Below are positions 38,835 to 51,100 of a stretch of DNA of 64,000 nt, one piece after another. Below the pieces are notes generated by a model. The model had not been told where the DNA came from. It saw nothing but the letters and a program-made list of their open reading frames with translations, and did not search any database. The DNA comes from Moringa oleifera (Eukaryota > Streptophyta > Magnoliopsida > Brassicales > Moringaceae). A program made the translations under genes and the position numbers. The stretch spans positions 1,364,001 to 1,428,000 of the forward strand of contig JAJFZO010000882.1 of the NCBI GenBank assembly GCA_021397835.1. Reading direction: 5' to 3'. Position 1 is the stretch's first letter. The number at the start of each line of letters is the position of its first letter.

Positions 38835-40817
38835 TCACACCGATTCGCTTGTAGGCCTCACTTTGGTCATATCCAAAGTGACAAATTCTTGGCTTGAAGC
38901 TTCTATAGTCTCCATATTCATGGCAGTCACCGGCAGATTGATTGTTGATATCTTACCATCACTACTCGTTGAAGTCGTTGGAGCTTGATCTTTACTTTTA
39001 CCCCATAAAACTAGATAAAGCCCTACAATAATGACAACTGCTCCAAGAATCCTGCAAATATATGCAATTAAGTGGCATAAGTTTTTAGAGACTTGCTATT
39101 ATAAGATTCTTGGGTAGTGGCAATTAAAATTTAATTTTCATATATTCTATAATCTTATGGTAATGTTTGCGTAAAATTTTTAATTTAATGCCAAATATGT
39201 TAGTATTGTGATTTTGAAAATTGATAGTTGAGGGCATACCTTCCTAAATACATTATTTCTGCCAAAGCAAAGGAGCTTAGAATGGCAACGAGCACCATAC
39301 TTAGAGGATTAAAGGCAGTCACAAAGACTGGGCCCCTAACCCTCATTACCACTCCTTGAAAATAAAAAGTGATCCCTGAACAAATTACTCCCTGCATATA
39401 TCCAAGTGTTAGAAAACTATTCAGAATCCATAGTATCAACTTAATTAGTATATTGTTCATTTTGTAGAAGAAGAAAATAGCATGCAGAAGGAGGAGAGCT
39501 CAAGTATAAGGAATCCAACTAAAGAAAGAATGTCTTACACCATAAACTACAGCTAATAGTTTAGTATCCAAGTGAAGAGCCCAGGCTGCAGCATTTCCCC
39601 TTTCTACCACAAGGGCAAATATGGTGCCTTCCAGGGCACCCATGAAGCAAATCAAAGCTGTAAGGGAGAGCTCAGCTGGGTATGATTTGAGGGTAATTGC
39701 CTACAAAAGCAAACATGGTACCTTCTTGATTAATAGAGTAAAGGAGAAAGCCTCTTAAAGTATATTGATCATTTCCTTTTAGTATGTTAAGCTTTTTGGA
39801 TGGCAACTACTAATGATGAGAGAGGTCTTACTTGAAGAATGATGAAACCAGCCCAGCACACACAGCCTATGGAGATAAAGAGAGCACCCTTTACTGGGTC
39901 TTGCTTAGTGATGATGGTTGTTATTTCCTGATGGCTGTTTGCTTTAGTCCAAGGCAAATCCATGGCAGGTCCCTTAAATAGAGTCATAAGCATTGCACCC
40001 CCAACTGTCACAATAGTCCCTAATATCTTTGCCTGGCTATGCAGTCTCCTAATGTTAACCTTCTCAAGCCTGCATGCAAAATCATTTAACAAAATGAACA
40101 AAAATATTTTTGTTATTCTCTCTAACACTCTTTAAGTTTCTTCAGTTTAACTGGTTACCAGAGTGTTGTTACCTGAATATCCAAGCCATTAAAAATGCGA
40201 AGGCAGGAAGAACATTGCACATGGCAGATGTGAAAGTTGCCGTGGTTAGTTTCATGCCAGTGTAGTACAAGTTCTGGTCAATTGTAGGCCTGCAAGAAAG
40301 ATTAATAAACATATTAATTAGGAGACTGAATAGTGTTTTAAATAGTTTATGCACCTAAGATTTTGCATTTTGGTCTAGATTCTTACTCCAATAAACCGAG
40401 CATCGATATCTTAATGAATATGGAGAGTGTCATCTTTGGCCTCACTTTCCTGTCAGTGGGTAAGAGAAATATGTGCCGTTAGTGTCATTCGCTTCATCAT
40501 GTAAGCAAAAAGCTTCAAAAAACTTGCATGGATACTTAAATAATTTGGAAGAAAAGAAGACAGACCTTTCAAAAGCCATAGCAAAAGGAGCAATGACTAG
40601 AGCAGCAACAACATGCCTGTAGACCGCCAGTACACGTGGGCTCATGCCCTTGTCTACATGTCTGTAGACCGATAATAGACATGTACACCAAATGTATCAA
40701 AATTGTCTAGAGCAGACTTGGCGATAATAGACCCCTGTTGCGTAACCAAACAGCCAATGACAAAATCACAGCTAGATATGGTTTTCCCCTGTTGAAATTG
40801 CGAGCCAATGACTCCAT
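38835..40817 (-). pseudogene. WAT1-related EamA transporter copy with broken first exon
   Basis: Exons 2-7 are intact and match the neighbour's boundaries: 40449-40387, 40289-40173, 40069-39832, 39700-39539, 39391-39240 and 39051-38835. They encode LEKVNIRRLHSQAKILGT, GPVFVTAFNPLSMV and GLYLVLWGKSKD, closest to the Arabidopsis At2g39510 type. Exon 1 (about 40817-40566) starts normally (MESLARNFNRGKPYLAVIL). It is then disrupted by two apparent single-base shifts around the FGYA motif and by a 53-bp insertion between TTGTCTA repeats at 40650 and 40703. Translation from the first ATG ends early. After the insertion the frame is good again (MSPRVLAVYRHVVAALVIAPFAMAFER, read in parts). Translation from the ATG at 40643-40645 would give a 342-residue protein lacking the first membrane helix. 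The copy is therefore either a young pseudogene or a truncated gene. The clean downstream exons argue that the damage is recent. Confidence 0.82.
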
Positions 40818-43212
40818 AGCTCTCTCTCACGAGCTGGCTTGTTCTCAATCTCTCTCTCTAAATGGAATGATCTAATCTGCAAATGAAGCAGAAGGTGCAC
40901 TTCCTTATATACAGCCCAAAAAGAGTTTTTCATGGATGCCATACGATACCAATACATCTTCTTCAAAAGACTAGGGGCTCCACTAAGTGGTAAACTGAGA
41001 TACCATTCTTACTGCACCATATAAAACAATATCAAAACCAGCAGTACCCTTTTACACATTATCAAACCCCATTTGTGGCTGACTAAGATAGAAGAAAACA
41101 GGAAAGTAGCCCTATTGAACCAAGCAAAATTGTCTACCATTTGGTGATGACTTAATGGTGGGGTTCGCCTAAACATATAACTTTATTAAATCATAGCATT
41201 GATTAAGCACATATAAAAGGTTCTTCTCTTCATGGGTAATTCCAGGCTTCTTTTCTTTCCTTTTTTATGCATCCTTAATTAAATTTTGATAAGCTTAATT
41301 AATGCTTAAAGAAACAATAGTTCTAGATGGGTATTTGAATATCTTTCACATCCTTCACACCCTAACATTAAAGGCAATTGGCAACAGAAGAGCACATTTC
41401 TTTCACATAGAAAAGGAAATTAAGATTGATTACATATGTTGGCAATTAGGTTATCATCTTGACAACAAAGAAAGGAATCAGCATATCACTTCTGCTGCTG
41501 GCGCTCAGCTTCTGTTCATGATTAGACACTTTGTTCTACCATGTAAGGACCACTAGCTGCGACTAATTAATAAAGGTTGCACCTTTGTTTAGTGAATTAT
41601 TATTAGTGTACATATCAACAAATATACACCACTTAAAAGCCTATATTTGGCCAAAATAGTTCCAAATTAATGATTTTGTAGGTGAAATACAGAAGTTCAT
41701 TATTAGATTATACTTACACTGAGATGGAAAAGATCAAAATGGTAGGTATATATAGCATTTAGATATAACTAGTATCCACCTTGTTTTGGTAAGGATTTGC
41801 CTCTAACTTGTTTTATTTTCATCTTTTTCTCTCTGCCCACAACCTTATTTTCCCATTTTACAAGTTGATAAGCTTCATTATTAATATATGTTGAAATTCA
41901 GATGTAAGCATGTGGATTGCAAGAATTATCTACCTGTGTTAATTAGTATCTATATATACTAACTAATGGGTTTAGATCCTGAGCTCATCAAATGCTATTG
42001 AACTCTTGGGTTTAATAATGTATTGCCACAAATACATATTGTTTTGTCCCCCATCTATCTGTGGCAGTGACTCAAGATGAAGCCACAAGAATATATACAA
42101 ATAGTTAGGGATATGAAGGGGGTTACAACAATGAGATGATCAAGGATTATTAGCTTCATATCATAATTGTTTCTAAGTTAGTACTGCCATTTAGTATCTG
42201 GGTTCTCTTTTTCTCCTTTTTTTAATTATTTGTCTCTTACCAATACTAATGGGAACAAACTTTACAGGTAAACGTCATTTTATGAATCAATTTGTTGTCC
42301 TTGCAACTTTCAATTAAATGTGAAAATGTAACGAAGAATAGTACCATATAAACCTTTCAGTCCGAATCAGATCACAATCCCTAAGGTGGCCTTGAATATT
42401 GTCGATGATGACAAGGATCTGGTTCTCTTAGATAGGTATCAATCCATGTCGGGAAGTCAAATTCATGACATATCATTCTTACTATAAACATATATGTTAG
42501 ATGAAATCAAAATGACTTGGTGCTGTGCCCATTTGATTAATCTGATTACTGCAGATTTTGACTTCTGTTTCCATTTGATTATAAACTCAAGCCAACCAAA
42601 AGTTTAGGTATAACTCAAGTGAAAGTTCTTATGAATTCCTGCCTCAAGTGTTGATTGCGTTTGTATTAACAAGTGGCTCTCAATTAAAGCTAGTGAAAGA
42701 GAAAGGAAGAGATATAAATTAAAGTGATGGCACTGTTTATTCATCTTTCTGAGCCAAAATGCCATCCATCTCATACTAGCATTAAGTTCATGTCATGATA
42801 TGATTTGCCCCGTGCTATATGTTTAATTGCACTTATTAATGCACTAATAGGCATAAAAACCCATTTTTTAATTGGGGAACAACCCATTAGATCACTTGGG
42901 AACCCATGTACTCTTGCCCATAGTTAATTAAGTATACGACCTCGTTCTAGACTTCAACTTACTGGATAACCCTAAAAATAGATCTTGATCGTAATGGATA
43001 ATCATATCCCCAATTTAATTTCTTTTACATTTAATAGAACATTGTGTTGTTAATTAATTACTTGTTAGAAGTGCAAAAGCAGTAGCAGGGTTTCTAGAGC
43101 TTTTAGGCCAGCCATGTTGACAAGGATTCTTTGTTCTATATATTTAGGGTTACAAGGGGCTTCTTATCATCATCTCATCCTCTTCTTTGTGCTTTGCTTT
43201 AATATCTCTGTC

Positions 43213-43238
43213 TTTCTTGTTTGGCGCCAAACAAGAAA
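43213..43238. promoter_or_regulatory. perfect 26-bp palindrome with E2F-type core
   Basis: The sequence is perfectly self-complementary. Arms TTTCTTGT and ACAAGAAA flank TTGGCGCCAA. The central TTTGGCGCCAAA (43220-43231) is two opposed matches to the E2F consensus TTTSSCGC. A TATA-like TATATATT lies about 75 bp upstream near 43138. No gene starts nearby, so a regulatory role is only possible. Confidence 0.6.
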
Positions 43239-43421
43239 ATGAACATTTGTACATAGTAATCTTGTGCAACCAGCATTTTCTTGGCCTAATTTTATAGCAT
43301 ATCCTGTTCATCTAAAAGAACCTTTATTAATAAATGGGTTACCAATCATGTTGGCTGACTTGTTTAGCGTTCCAGGCTTCACATCAAAAAAGAAATTCAG
43401 CATTTTTAGCTCAAAACAAGT

Positions 43422-43508
43422 GTAAAGCAAGGCGTGAATTAATTAACCCGGCAAACCCTAGTGATGTAAAGTAAGGTGTGATTAGTTAACCCGGCAAACC
43501 CTAGTGAC
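43422..43508. repeat. 44-bp tandem duplication
   Basis: Two adjacent copies beginning GTAAAGYAAGGYGTGA at 43422 and 43466. Each contains TTAACCCGGCAAACCCTAG, and they differ by a few bases. Confidence 0.88.
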
Positions 43509-46158
43509 GCTCTACGCCATGATGAATTAATGGAAACATGGAAGATAAAATTGCATCACGAGAAAGTTTATTTTTGATTCCATTAGGTGAAGTTCATATA
43601 ATAATTACCAAAAGTTTTGTAGTCTAATTAAGTGTATTAGCACATAAGCCACAAAATTTAAGATGTAATATCTACACACAATTCCACTTTTTAGTGGTAA
43701 AGCCATGTGCATTTGTTTATGCAATGAATTAAAGATGTACAGTAGATAGCAAATTGCTATACTACTCTTTAGATCCTTCAATTAATTTGTGGATTCAAAG
43801 CATGTGTAAATGCATGGAGGGTATATGGCATCTCAGTCTGTAGAGGGTCTTTTAATTAGTTGCCATTCCATGGATTTGATAGAAATCAGACCAGAAAATC
43901 AGAATAGAATACAGATAGCTAGCCTGCAGGGAATGTCTGGATAAGACTCCGCATGCATAAGTTATCCACATATACATATATATCCACATGCAATGTCCAT
44001 CCAAGATAGAAAATATAACTTATATCTGATTTTTGTCCCTCAGGTAATTGGAAAATAGAGTATAATTATTTTAATTCATTTTATATTATAGAAGTTTTCT
44101 GTTTTAAAATTTTAATATCATTTAATTTAAATTTATTTTTAAAAATTAATTTTTAGTACAGCTTTAAAATATATAAACAACGTATTAAAGAAAGATAATA
44201 TACTTAATAATGTGCTTTCTAAACTATATAAAATTTGCAATATCTTTATTCAAATTAATTTGATTCATCAGGTCAAAATAAATATATATAATCTAAAATA
44301 AAGCATTATGACCCAATTGGTGTATAAGAGAAGGAAAAATTAAAAAAAAAAAGAAAAAAGCAAGTATTTAATTAAAATTTAAAAAGAGTATCAATTTTAA
44401 TTTTAATGACTAAGTACCCAAGTGATTAATTATTTTATTTATATGATTATAAGATTCACAATAAAATTGTTTGGATCTTCTAATAATAAAAAAAATTAGT
44501 GATACGAATAATAATACTGTTGTGATTTGTTCGGTCGACTAATAAATTTCTTTTTCAATGTTATTCTTTTTCTTATTTTACAATTCATGAACTCGGTATC
44601 TAATTTCTGGCTAATATTCCAAGCAAGCTCAATCAGGCTTTTCATTGGATAATGGCACCGGGGCACCGGCATCAAATTAGGCTGCTGATGCAATTCTTTC
44701 AGTAATTAGTATCTTAAACACTTAGAATATTCAAACACTTACTAAAAATGAATCAGGATTCTTTATTCATGTAAATTTTATGTTGAGGTTTTTAATGAAA
44801 AGTTATAAAAATATTTTAATAATTTATAATATTAATTAAAAATTAAAAATTAAATTATTGATTAGTTATTAAATTACCATGCGAGATAATTTTATTAAAA
44901 TCTCAGTTGGTTTATATCAACAAAATGTTTTGATCAATTAAAAATACATTTCTGTTTTTATTCTTCATTTATTAACAAAATCCAAAATTTTATTTTATTT
45001 TTTTGCTTTATGGAAACAAAATGAAGTGGTTTAACTATGCTCTGTTCTTCATGACCCACAAGAAAGAAAATCGAATACAATCCCCATAAATTGCATTTGC
45101 AATTCAGGTTCGGGTAATTAAGTATTTCATAAAATCAAGAGTAGATATGGATAGAAAAAAAAAAAACAACTTTAGGCAATGTGCACTTTTCAATTTTAAT
45201 GATTTTCGATTCATTAGTTAATTTCTAATAATTTTATAAATTTTAATATTATGAAATTAAATATATATATATATAGTATTTAAAAAGTTTTAAAATTTTT
45301 TGTGAAATTAGTTTGAATATTTTTAATAAAATTTTTATTAAAACATTGAAGTAGAATTATTATAACTGATATTTTAAGGTCTAAGTTGAAAATGCATATA
45401 ATTTATTTATTTTAAGAAAAACTTACCCTAAAATCAAGTGCAAAATTTTTTAAATTTTTGTAATGAGAATAAGATGTAACATCAATAATAATCACAAAAA
45501 GTAAAATGTGGAATATTATGATGAAAAATGGCATTAGGCAAAAAGTAACATTGTGTAAGATCCATCTGCAAGCGAAGTGCAAAGCAGTATTTGTTCTGTT
45601 TATTTAGATTTGACACAAGAATACACTGCATGTTAATGGATTCAACTGGGAAAAAAGAAAGTGGAATCCATGCCAAACAATCTATTTCAGTGCACCGAGC
45701 ATCTCTTTCCACAGGAAGAACTTGCATATGTGCTAAAAAAAATTAATGAAATGCCTATGAATAATAGTAAGTTCTCAAATTCTATATTATTATATACCCA
45801 AATAATGAATATCTGAATAGTAAAATCTAATCACAGTGCAGATTGTTTGACATAAAGAGTTCTTGATGAAATTTCTCACTATTTTATAGAAACATTTACA
45901 AATATGAGCAGAGTCAAAGGTCTTATGTAGTGATTAATGGAGTCATTCTTGAACAATGTGATCCTTGATAATTGAACCATGTAGCTGTAAATTGATTTAG
46001 ACTTGTAGTACTTAATGTTGGTAACCAACATTTTTTATTTTTTGTGTTTATTTTTTGAACTAGATTGCAGTTTAAGTTTCTTTTTGGAGCTGGGTCTGCT
46101 GGCTATAATCTTCTAATGATTCACTGTTTCATTGGTTTTCAGACAGGTTTTATCCAGG

Positions 46159-46222
46159 GCAATGGAACTGTGTGCACCCATGTTTATTGGCTCTCCCAGG
46201 CACCAAACAATCTCAGCATCTG
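46159..46222 (-). pseudogene. fragment of OGDH last coding exon
   Basis: A 64-bp ungapped segment aligns with OGDH exon 8 at 48306-48369, with 54 of 64 positions identical by direct comparison. It reads in the same orientation as OGDH and begins at the exon's splice acceptor (CAG then ATGCTGAGAT). In frame it reads AEIVWCLGEPINMG, against [14 protein letters not shown] in the gene. Similarity stops on the intron side of the acceptor and after the motif. No other OGDH exon copy was found nearby. It is a relic without coding potential of its own. Confidence 0.78.
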
Positions 46223-47530
46223 AAAAAGCAAGCTCGACATGGTAACTTACCAGGATCACATTGGCAACAGGAATTTAGCTGCAAAGTGATGAAAAATGAT
46301 TAAACCTAACGCAATAGACTTCCACTTTTTTGCAGGCCCTTGGTCCTGGAAAGAAAGAAACAGGACTTCAGTGACAGTTTCAGCCTCTATGCTTCTTTCT
46401 CCAGAATTTTCAGAAAGTATAGGTCAGGATGTTGTCTACCATCGTTTATGACAATCCCTTTAGGCCTGGCCAATATTCATTGTCCATGCAACAGTTATTG
46501 CAAAACAGATGCTGATTTGTTACTGCAAAGATTTCTCAGAGCAAGATTTTCAGAGAAAAACTGAAATGACGTAGAAGACATACTTGGATAAAGCTTCAGT
46601 TCTCTACTGGCCTGTATCAAATTTCGTGTCTAGAACATAAACAGAAAGACTAGTAGATATGGTGTAAGAACAAACTGAGAGTGACAATTAAGTGATTCAA
46701 ATCAATTTAACTGCATGGAAAGTGTTGAGATAAGATTTAATGCAAATTAGTTTCTATCTTTCATCTCTTACATAATCAGAACCTATCTCATTTATTCTTG
46801 GTGTTTATCTAAGGATTTACATTTTTGATAACTATCTTGAAAATAAACGTCATCTTCATAATGTTAATCATGTTTGACAGTTATCTAATCCCTGTTTTCA
46901 CTATAACTATCCAAAGAGCGAGGGATTCTAAGTATTTTATTTTTGTAGTGCATATTCTACAAGTTGAGGGCTGTGGCGTTCCAATTCTCACGGACATGTT
47001 CTCTGTGCTGGCTCAAGGGGATGGTTCTCATAGGGGATGGTTCTTGTGGTTGTAGGCATATTGTTGAATCACGTGAATCCTCCTCAGCTTATTTTTTATC
47101 TTTAAATTATTATCGATTTCTCCCAATTTCCAATAGAAAGATGAAGAAATATTAACAGCTCTTACTTAGGACTCTGCAGAGTTGTTGTCTTTACCAGGTT
47201 TCCATCTTGGGATTCTATTTATTTTCCAAGGGACACGTAGTTTGTTTTAATGAAATCAGGTTCCTTTTTGTCAAGACAAAATCATGATACTGGAAATTTC
47301 AGCAAGCCTTACTAAGGCGCAAGCCGAAATCACTTAAAACTTTGAGGTGAAGAACATGCATGATTATGGTAACTACAGTCTTATTTTCCTGCACCAAAGC
47401 AACTTATGAAATTGCAAAATCACATCTGACATCTGAAATTCTGATGGGCTGGTTAAATCCCAGTGGCCCAGGAAGACAGTCAAAATATCCTGGATTTCTC
47501 TGCATATCGAGATACAATATGTGTCTACAG

Positions 47531-47689
47531 GCCTGTGCTTCACCGGAACATGTACCATGCAACAGTAACTTTCACATATGCTATTTCCAACAGTAAGATA
47601 CAACAGTAACTCTCTAAGCCCCTTTCCTCTTATCTTCTTTTGTGTGTGGATTGTTAATTGGCTTTGGAGAAGGTGAACTTTAAGAGGCT
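47531..47689 (+). pseudogene. inverted WAT1-related fragment (exons 3-4)
   Basis: 47531-47591 matches WAT1 exon 3 from its first base (GCCTGTGCTT, after CTACAG). About 9 of 61 aligned positions differ and there is one clean 15-nt deletion. About 70 bp later, 47660-47689 matches the start of exon 4, including a 23-nt identical run (47667-47689, encoding the EKVNFKRL motif) after a 2-nt insertion. The match is to the intact copy at 33517-35379 rather than the damaged one. The fragment is in the opposite orientation. Exon order and a short intron are retained, so it comes from genomic DNA, not from mRNA. A weak exon 2-like stretch may lie near 47469-47490. Confidence 0.8.
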
Positions 47690-48136
47690 AATGTTTACGA
47701 GAACTAGTGCTTTTTCAAACAGTACCCTCTTGGATTTTAATGCAATTTAGGAGCTGACCCATAGCATACACCATATATGAAATGAACCAGCATCTATAGA
47801 TACATAATTAATAATGCAATAGACTTTTGAATTTGACTTCAAACTTCACCTTGGGAAGCAAACTTCACCTTGCACAATAATGATACACTCATAAAGCAGC
47901 AAAATGCTACCGCAATCAGAAAAACCTCAAATTCCTCAAATTCGGAGCGTACAACCATGTTTCTGTTTATTCCACTATCTATAACAAAAATTTTAACATG
48001 GTAAGGTAAGAAATCATATGACAACATCATAGAAGACAGAAAATTTGTGAAGTAGTTTTCAGACTCCACATGGGATGTTATTCTGTAATTGATAATTGTT
48101 CTACAGATTGGCTGTAGAGTATGGAAAGTTGCTTCA

Positions 48137-51100
48137 TCAGTTGATTGGTTCTTGTTGGATGGCCTTCTGGACAAGCTCGGTCTGCTCCTTTACATGGACT
48201 TGGTAGAAACCAGTGGCAGTGGCAGCAGACGGAGCACGGCCGACATATTTAATGTCGTCCATGTTTCCTCTGTTTAGTGCTTTCATTGCAGTGCAAAGTC
48301 GTGGTGCAATGTAACTGTATCCGCCCATGTTCATAGGCTCTTCCTGACACCAAACGATCTCAGCATCTGGCACAATGACATCCAAGTGAATAAGCCTCCA
48401 AAATAAACTAGCTAGATGCAAATGAGAAACAATAAAACCCAGAACCATGTCCCCATATCATTAGCTAGCCGCTGGAGTACAAGCTATGAACAAGTCTTCA
48501 CCCAGCTAATCTTTTTACCAAAATTCCTTCACCTGCTCAGATAAGAAAAGGAAACAAATGGAATTCTAGAATCTGTTGCATGTTTCTTTATTAAGTCCCG
48601 ATAACTGGTAGAGTACAACACTGTCCAGCATAAAAACAGATGCGGGTAAGGGTCAAGGAACCATTTTTGGATGCATAAACTGACATGAGAGTATCATACC
48701 AATATAGATGACTAAAAACAAGTGAAGAAAAGTTTTACCGTGTCGCATATGGGAACCCATATTAATTTCATGATCCTCAGAAAATAAATTAAACTAAGAA
48801 AGAAAAGTGAGAATGACCAAGTAAAAATGCATTATAGCATTTTGTGAAGAGTTTGAGTTTGAAGTACATACTTGGATATCTCTTAAGCTCTCGCTGGATA
48901 AGGTCATATGGGAATGGACAAAGCTGTTCCACCCGGCATATAGCAACATCTTTAGCTTTGACCTTTCTTCGCTCTTCATCAAGCTCATAGTACACCTGTA
49001 AGCAAAGAATTGAAAGACACCCATAACCCGAAGAAGTTAAAAGCAACATACATCTATCATTGATTGAGTACAAAGAAGACATATTCTGGGTAGGTAAGGT
49101 ACAAGAAGAAATGACACACAACACATTAATCAGACTACTGAATTACAATTGGCAAATCAGATATAAGATACAAAGTTAAATAATGCCAAATTACTACCAA
49201 GAAATCAGAATACGAATGAAGTTAACTAATATCAATAGTATTCATATGATGAAACCCCAAAATCAATCAATTTTCCAGAGAGAGTAATAGAAGATAACAA
49301 GTAGCAAGAGAGGGCATAGCACCTTTCCAGAGCAGAGAACTAGACGTCTGATACCCTCCTCAAGATCAGAGTGGTCATTCTGATCCTTTATGAGGCGCTT
49401 AAATCTGGTCCCCTGCTTGTCAAAGCCTGGGTGCCCTTGGACATCATCGAATTCTGAAAGATTTGATTTGCAGTCCTTGTGGCGAAGAAGGTTTTTTGGA
49501 GACATCACAATCAGAGGCTTACGGAATCCCCTATGTAGCTGCAGGATAATACTGGAGAGAATAAGCAAAGACAGACACTTCGTAGAAGCTGAAAAATGAT
49601 TCATAACCCAAGTAATGTACACACCTGTCGCCGCAAAACATGGAAATAATTAGCAGGAGTTGTAACATTGACAACCTGCCAGTTGCATTCCTGAATTTGC
49701 TTTCGCAGAGTTGGATCCATCTCAGGTATGACAAAAGGATTGTCATCACTCATCTGCCACAAAATTTATTAACATATTAGACAGGGACCAAGTTGAATCC
49801 TATTGACTCATAAACATTAATCCAGAGAGAGAAAATACAGACATGAATAAATACAAATCAGCCCCACATCCAGCCTACTGGATAAATTTTAACTTTTATA
49901 ACAAGCCCTCAACAAAAGAAGCACGTCAGCATGAAGAGGACTGCATAAAGGCAGATTCATTGCGAACTTCAACACACCAAAAGATCAATACTTACAAATG
50001 TCAACTGAGACATTCAAATATAGATAGGCATGAAGATCTAGTAGGCATCTATACTTGGCAAAAGTATCATAATATTTCAAAGCATCATAGAACCATTTAC
50101 TTCCATGTTCTCTTTACTTACGTATCATTACAAATGATATAAACCTGCAATTGGAGTTTCATTGATCCTACAACCTTGAGACTCACCAACAAAAGACCAA
50201 TAAAATAAGCAACAAACATGAATGAGAGAAAGCGGGAGAGAAAGAGACACTATGACATGATATTAACTGAATAAACCAAGGTAGGAAAGGAGGGTTCATC
50301 ATACTGTGATAAAAAACAGAGTTGTAATGCATCTCCGGTTGGGAATACCTGAAGGAATCGCTCCAATCGTGCACTTGAATGTTCAGGACCCTGGCCATCA
50401 TAGCCATGAGGAAGCAGCACAACAAGTCCAGTTTGACGCAACCACTTCGCCTCCCCGCTGCTTATAAACTGATCAAATATGACTTGGGCCCCGTTAGCAA
50501 AGTCACCAAACTGAGCTTCCCAGATTACCAATGCATTTGGGTTTTCCATTGAGTATCCCAATTCAAATCCAAGAACACCGAATTCTGAAAGAGAGCTGCA
50601 TACAAAAACAAAATTCTCATGTAAGAAGCCAAAGCAGACAATGAGCATCTACAGAAAAATGAATATTCAGTGTTCATGGAGTACCATGTACTCTTCAACA
50701 GTACTCAGGCAGACGGCAAATGTTTCAACGGTAACCTCCTCAGGCAGAATATATATATATTGTAATTTTCAGTATAACTTGTTAAGCACTATTACGAATC
50801 ACAAGTCAAGATATAGCAAGGAATATTTGATATTCAAACAAATGCTAGAGAAAAGAAAAGGAAGCTTCACAATCAGTTCCAAGATTATCAAACAGAACAA
50901 ATGCCGATGCCCTCATTAAACTTCTTTAGACAGTAAGACTCCAGCACAAAATTTGGAACAAGACTAAATATCCACATTTTTTATATTTTTAAGAGTATGA
51001 AGGTTTATTTTTCACAGAAATGTAATGGATGATGCTGGGCAATATAGAACAGAAAAATCTTTTCCAAAAGAAAGGTGCAACAGCCAATTCGGTTACACCC

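Larger units (their letters stand above)
40818..48136. other. gene-poor region holding gene fragments
   Basis: About 40.8-44 kb is moderately AT-rich with no coding gene recognised. It holds a 44-bp tandem duplication and a 26-bp palindrome. About 44-45.5 kb is very AT-rich. About 45.5-48.1 kb is more complex and contains fragments of OGDH and a WAT1-related gene, listed separately. It also has a minus-strand open frame at 45482-45727 (starting MQVLPVERDARCTEID) that looks non-random but that I cannot name. Sequence just below 48137 is the OGDH 3' UTR. Confidence 0.55.
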
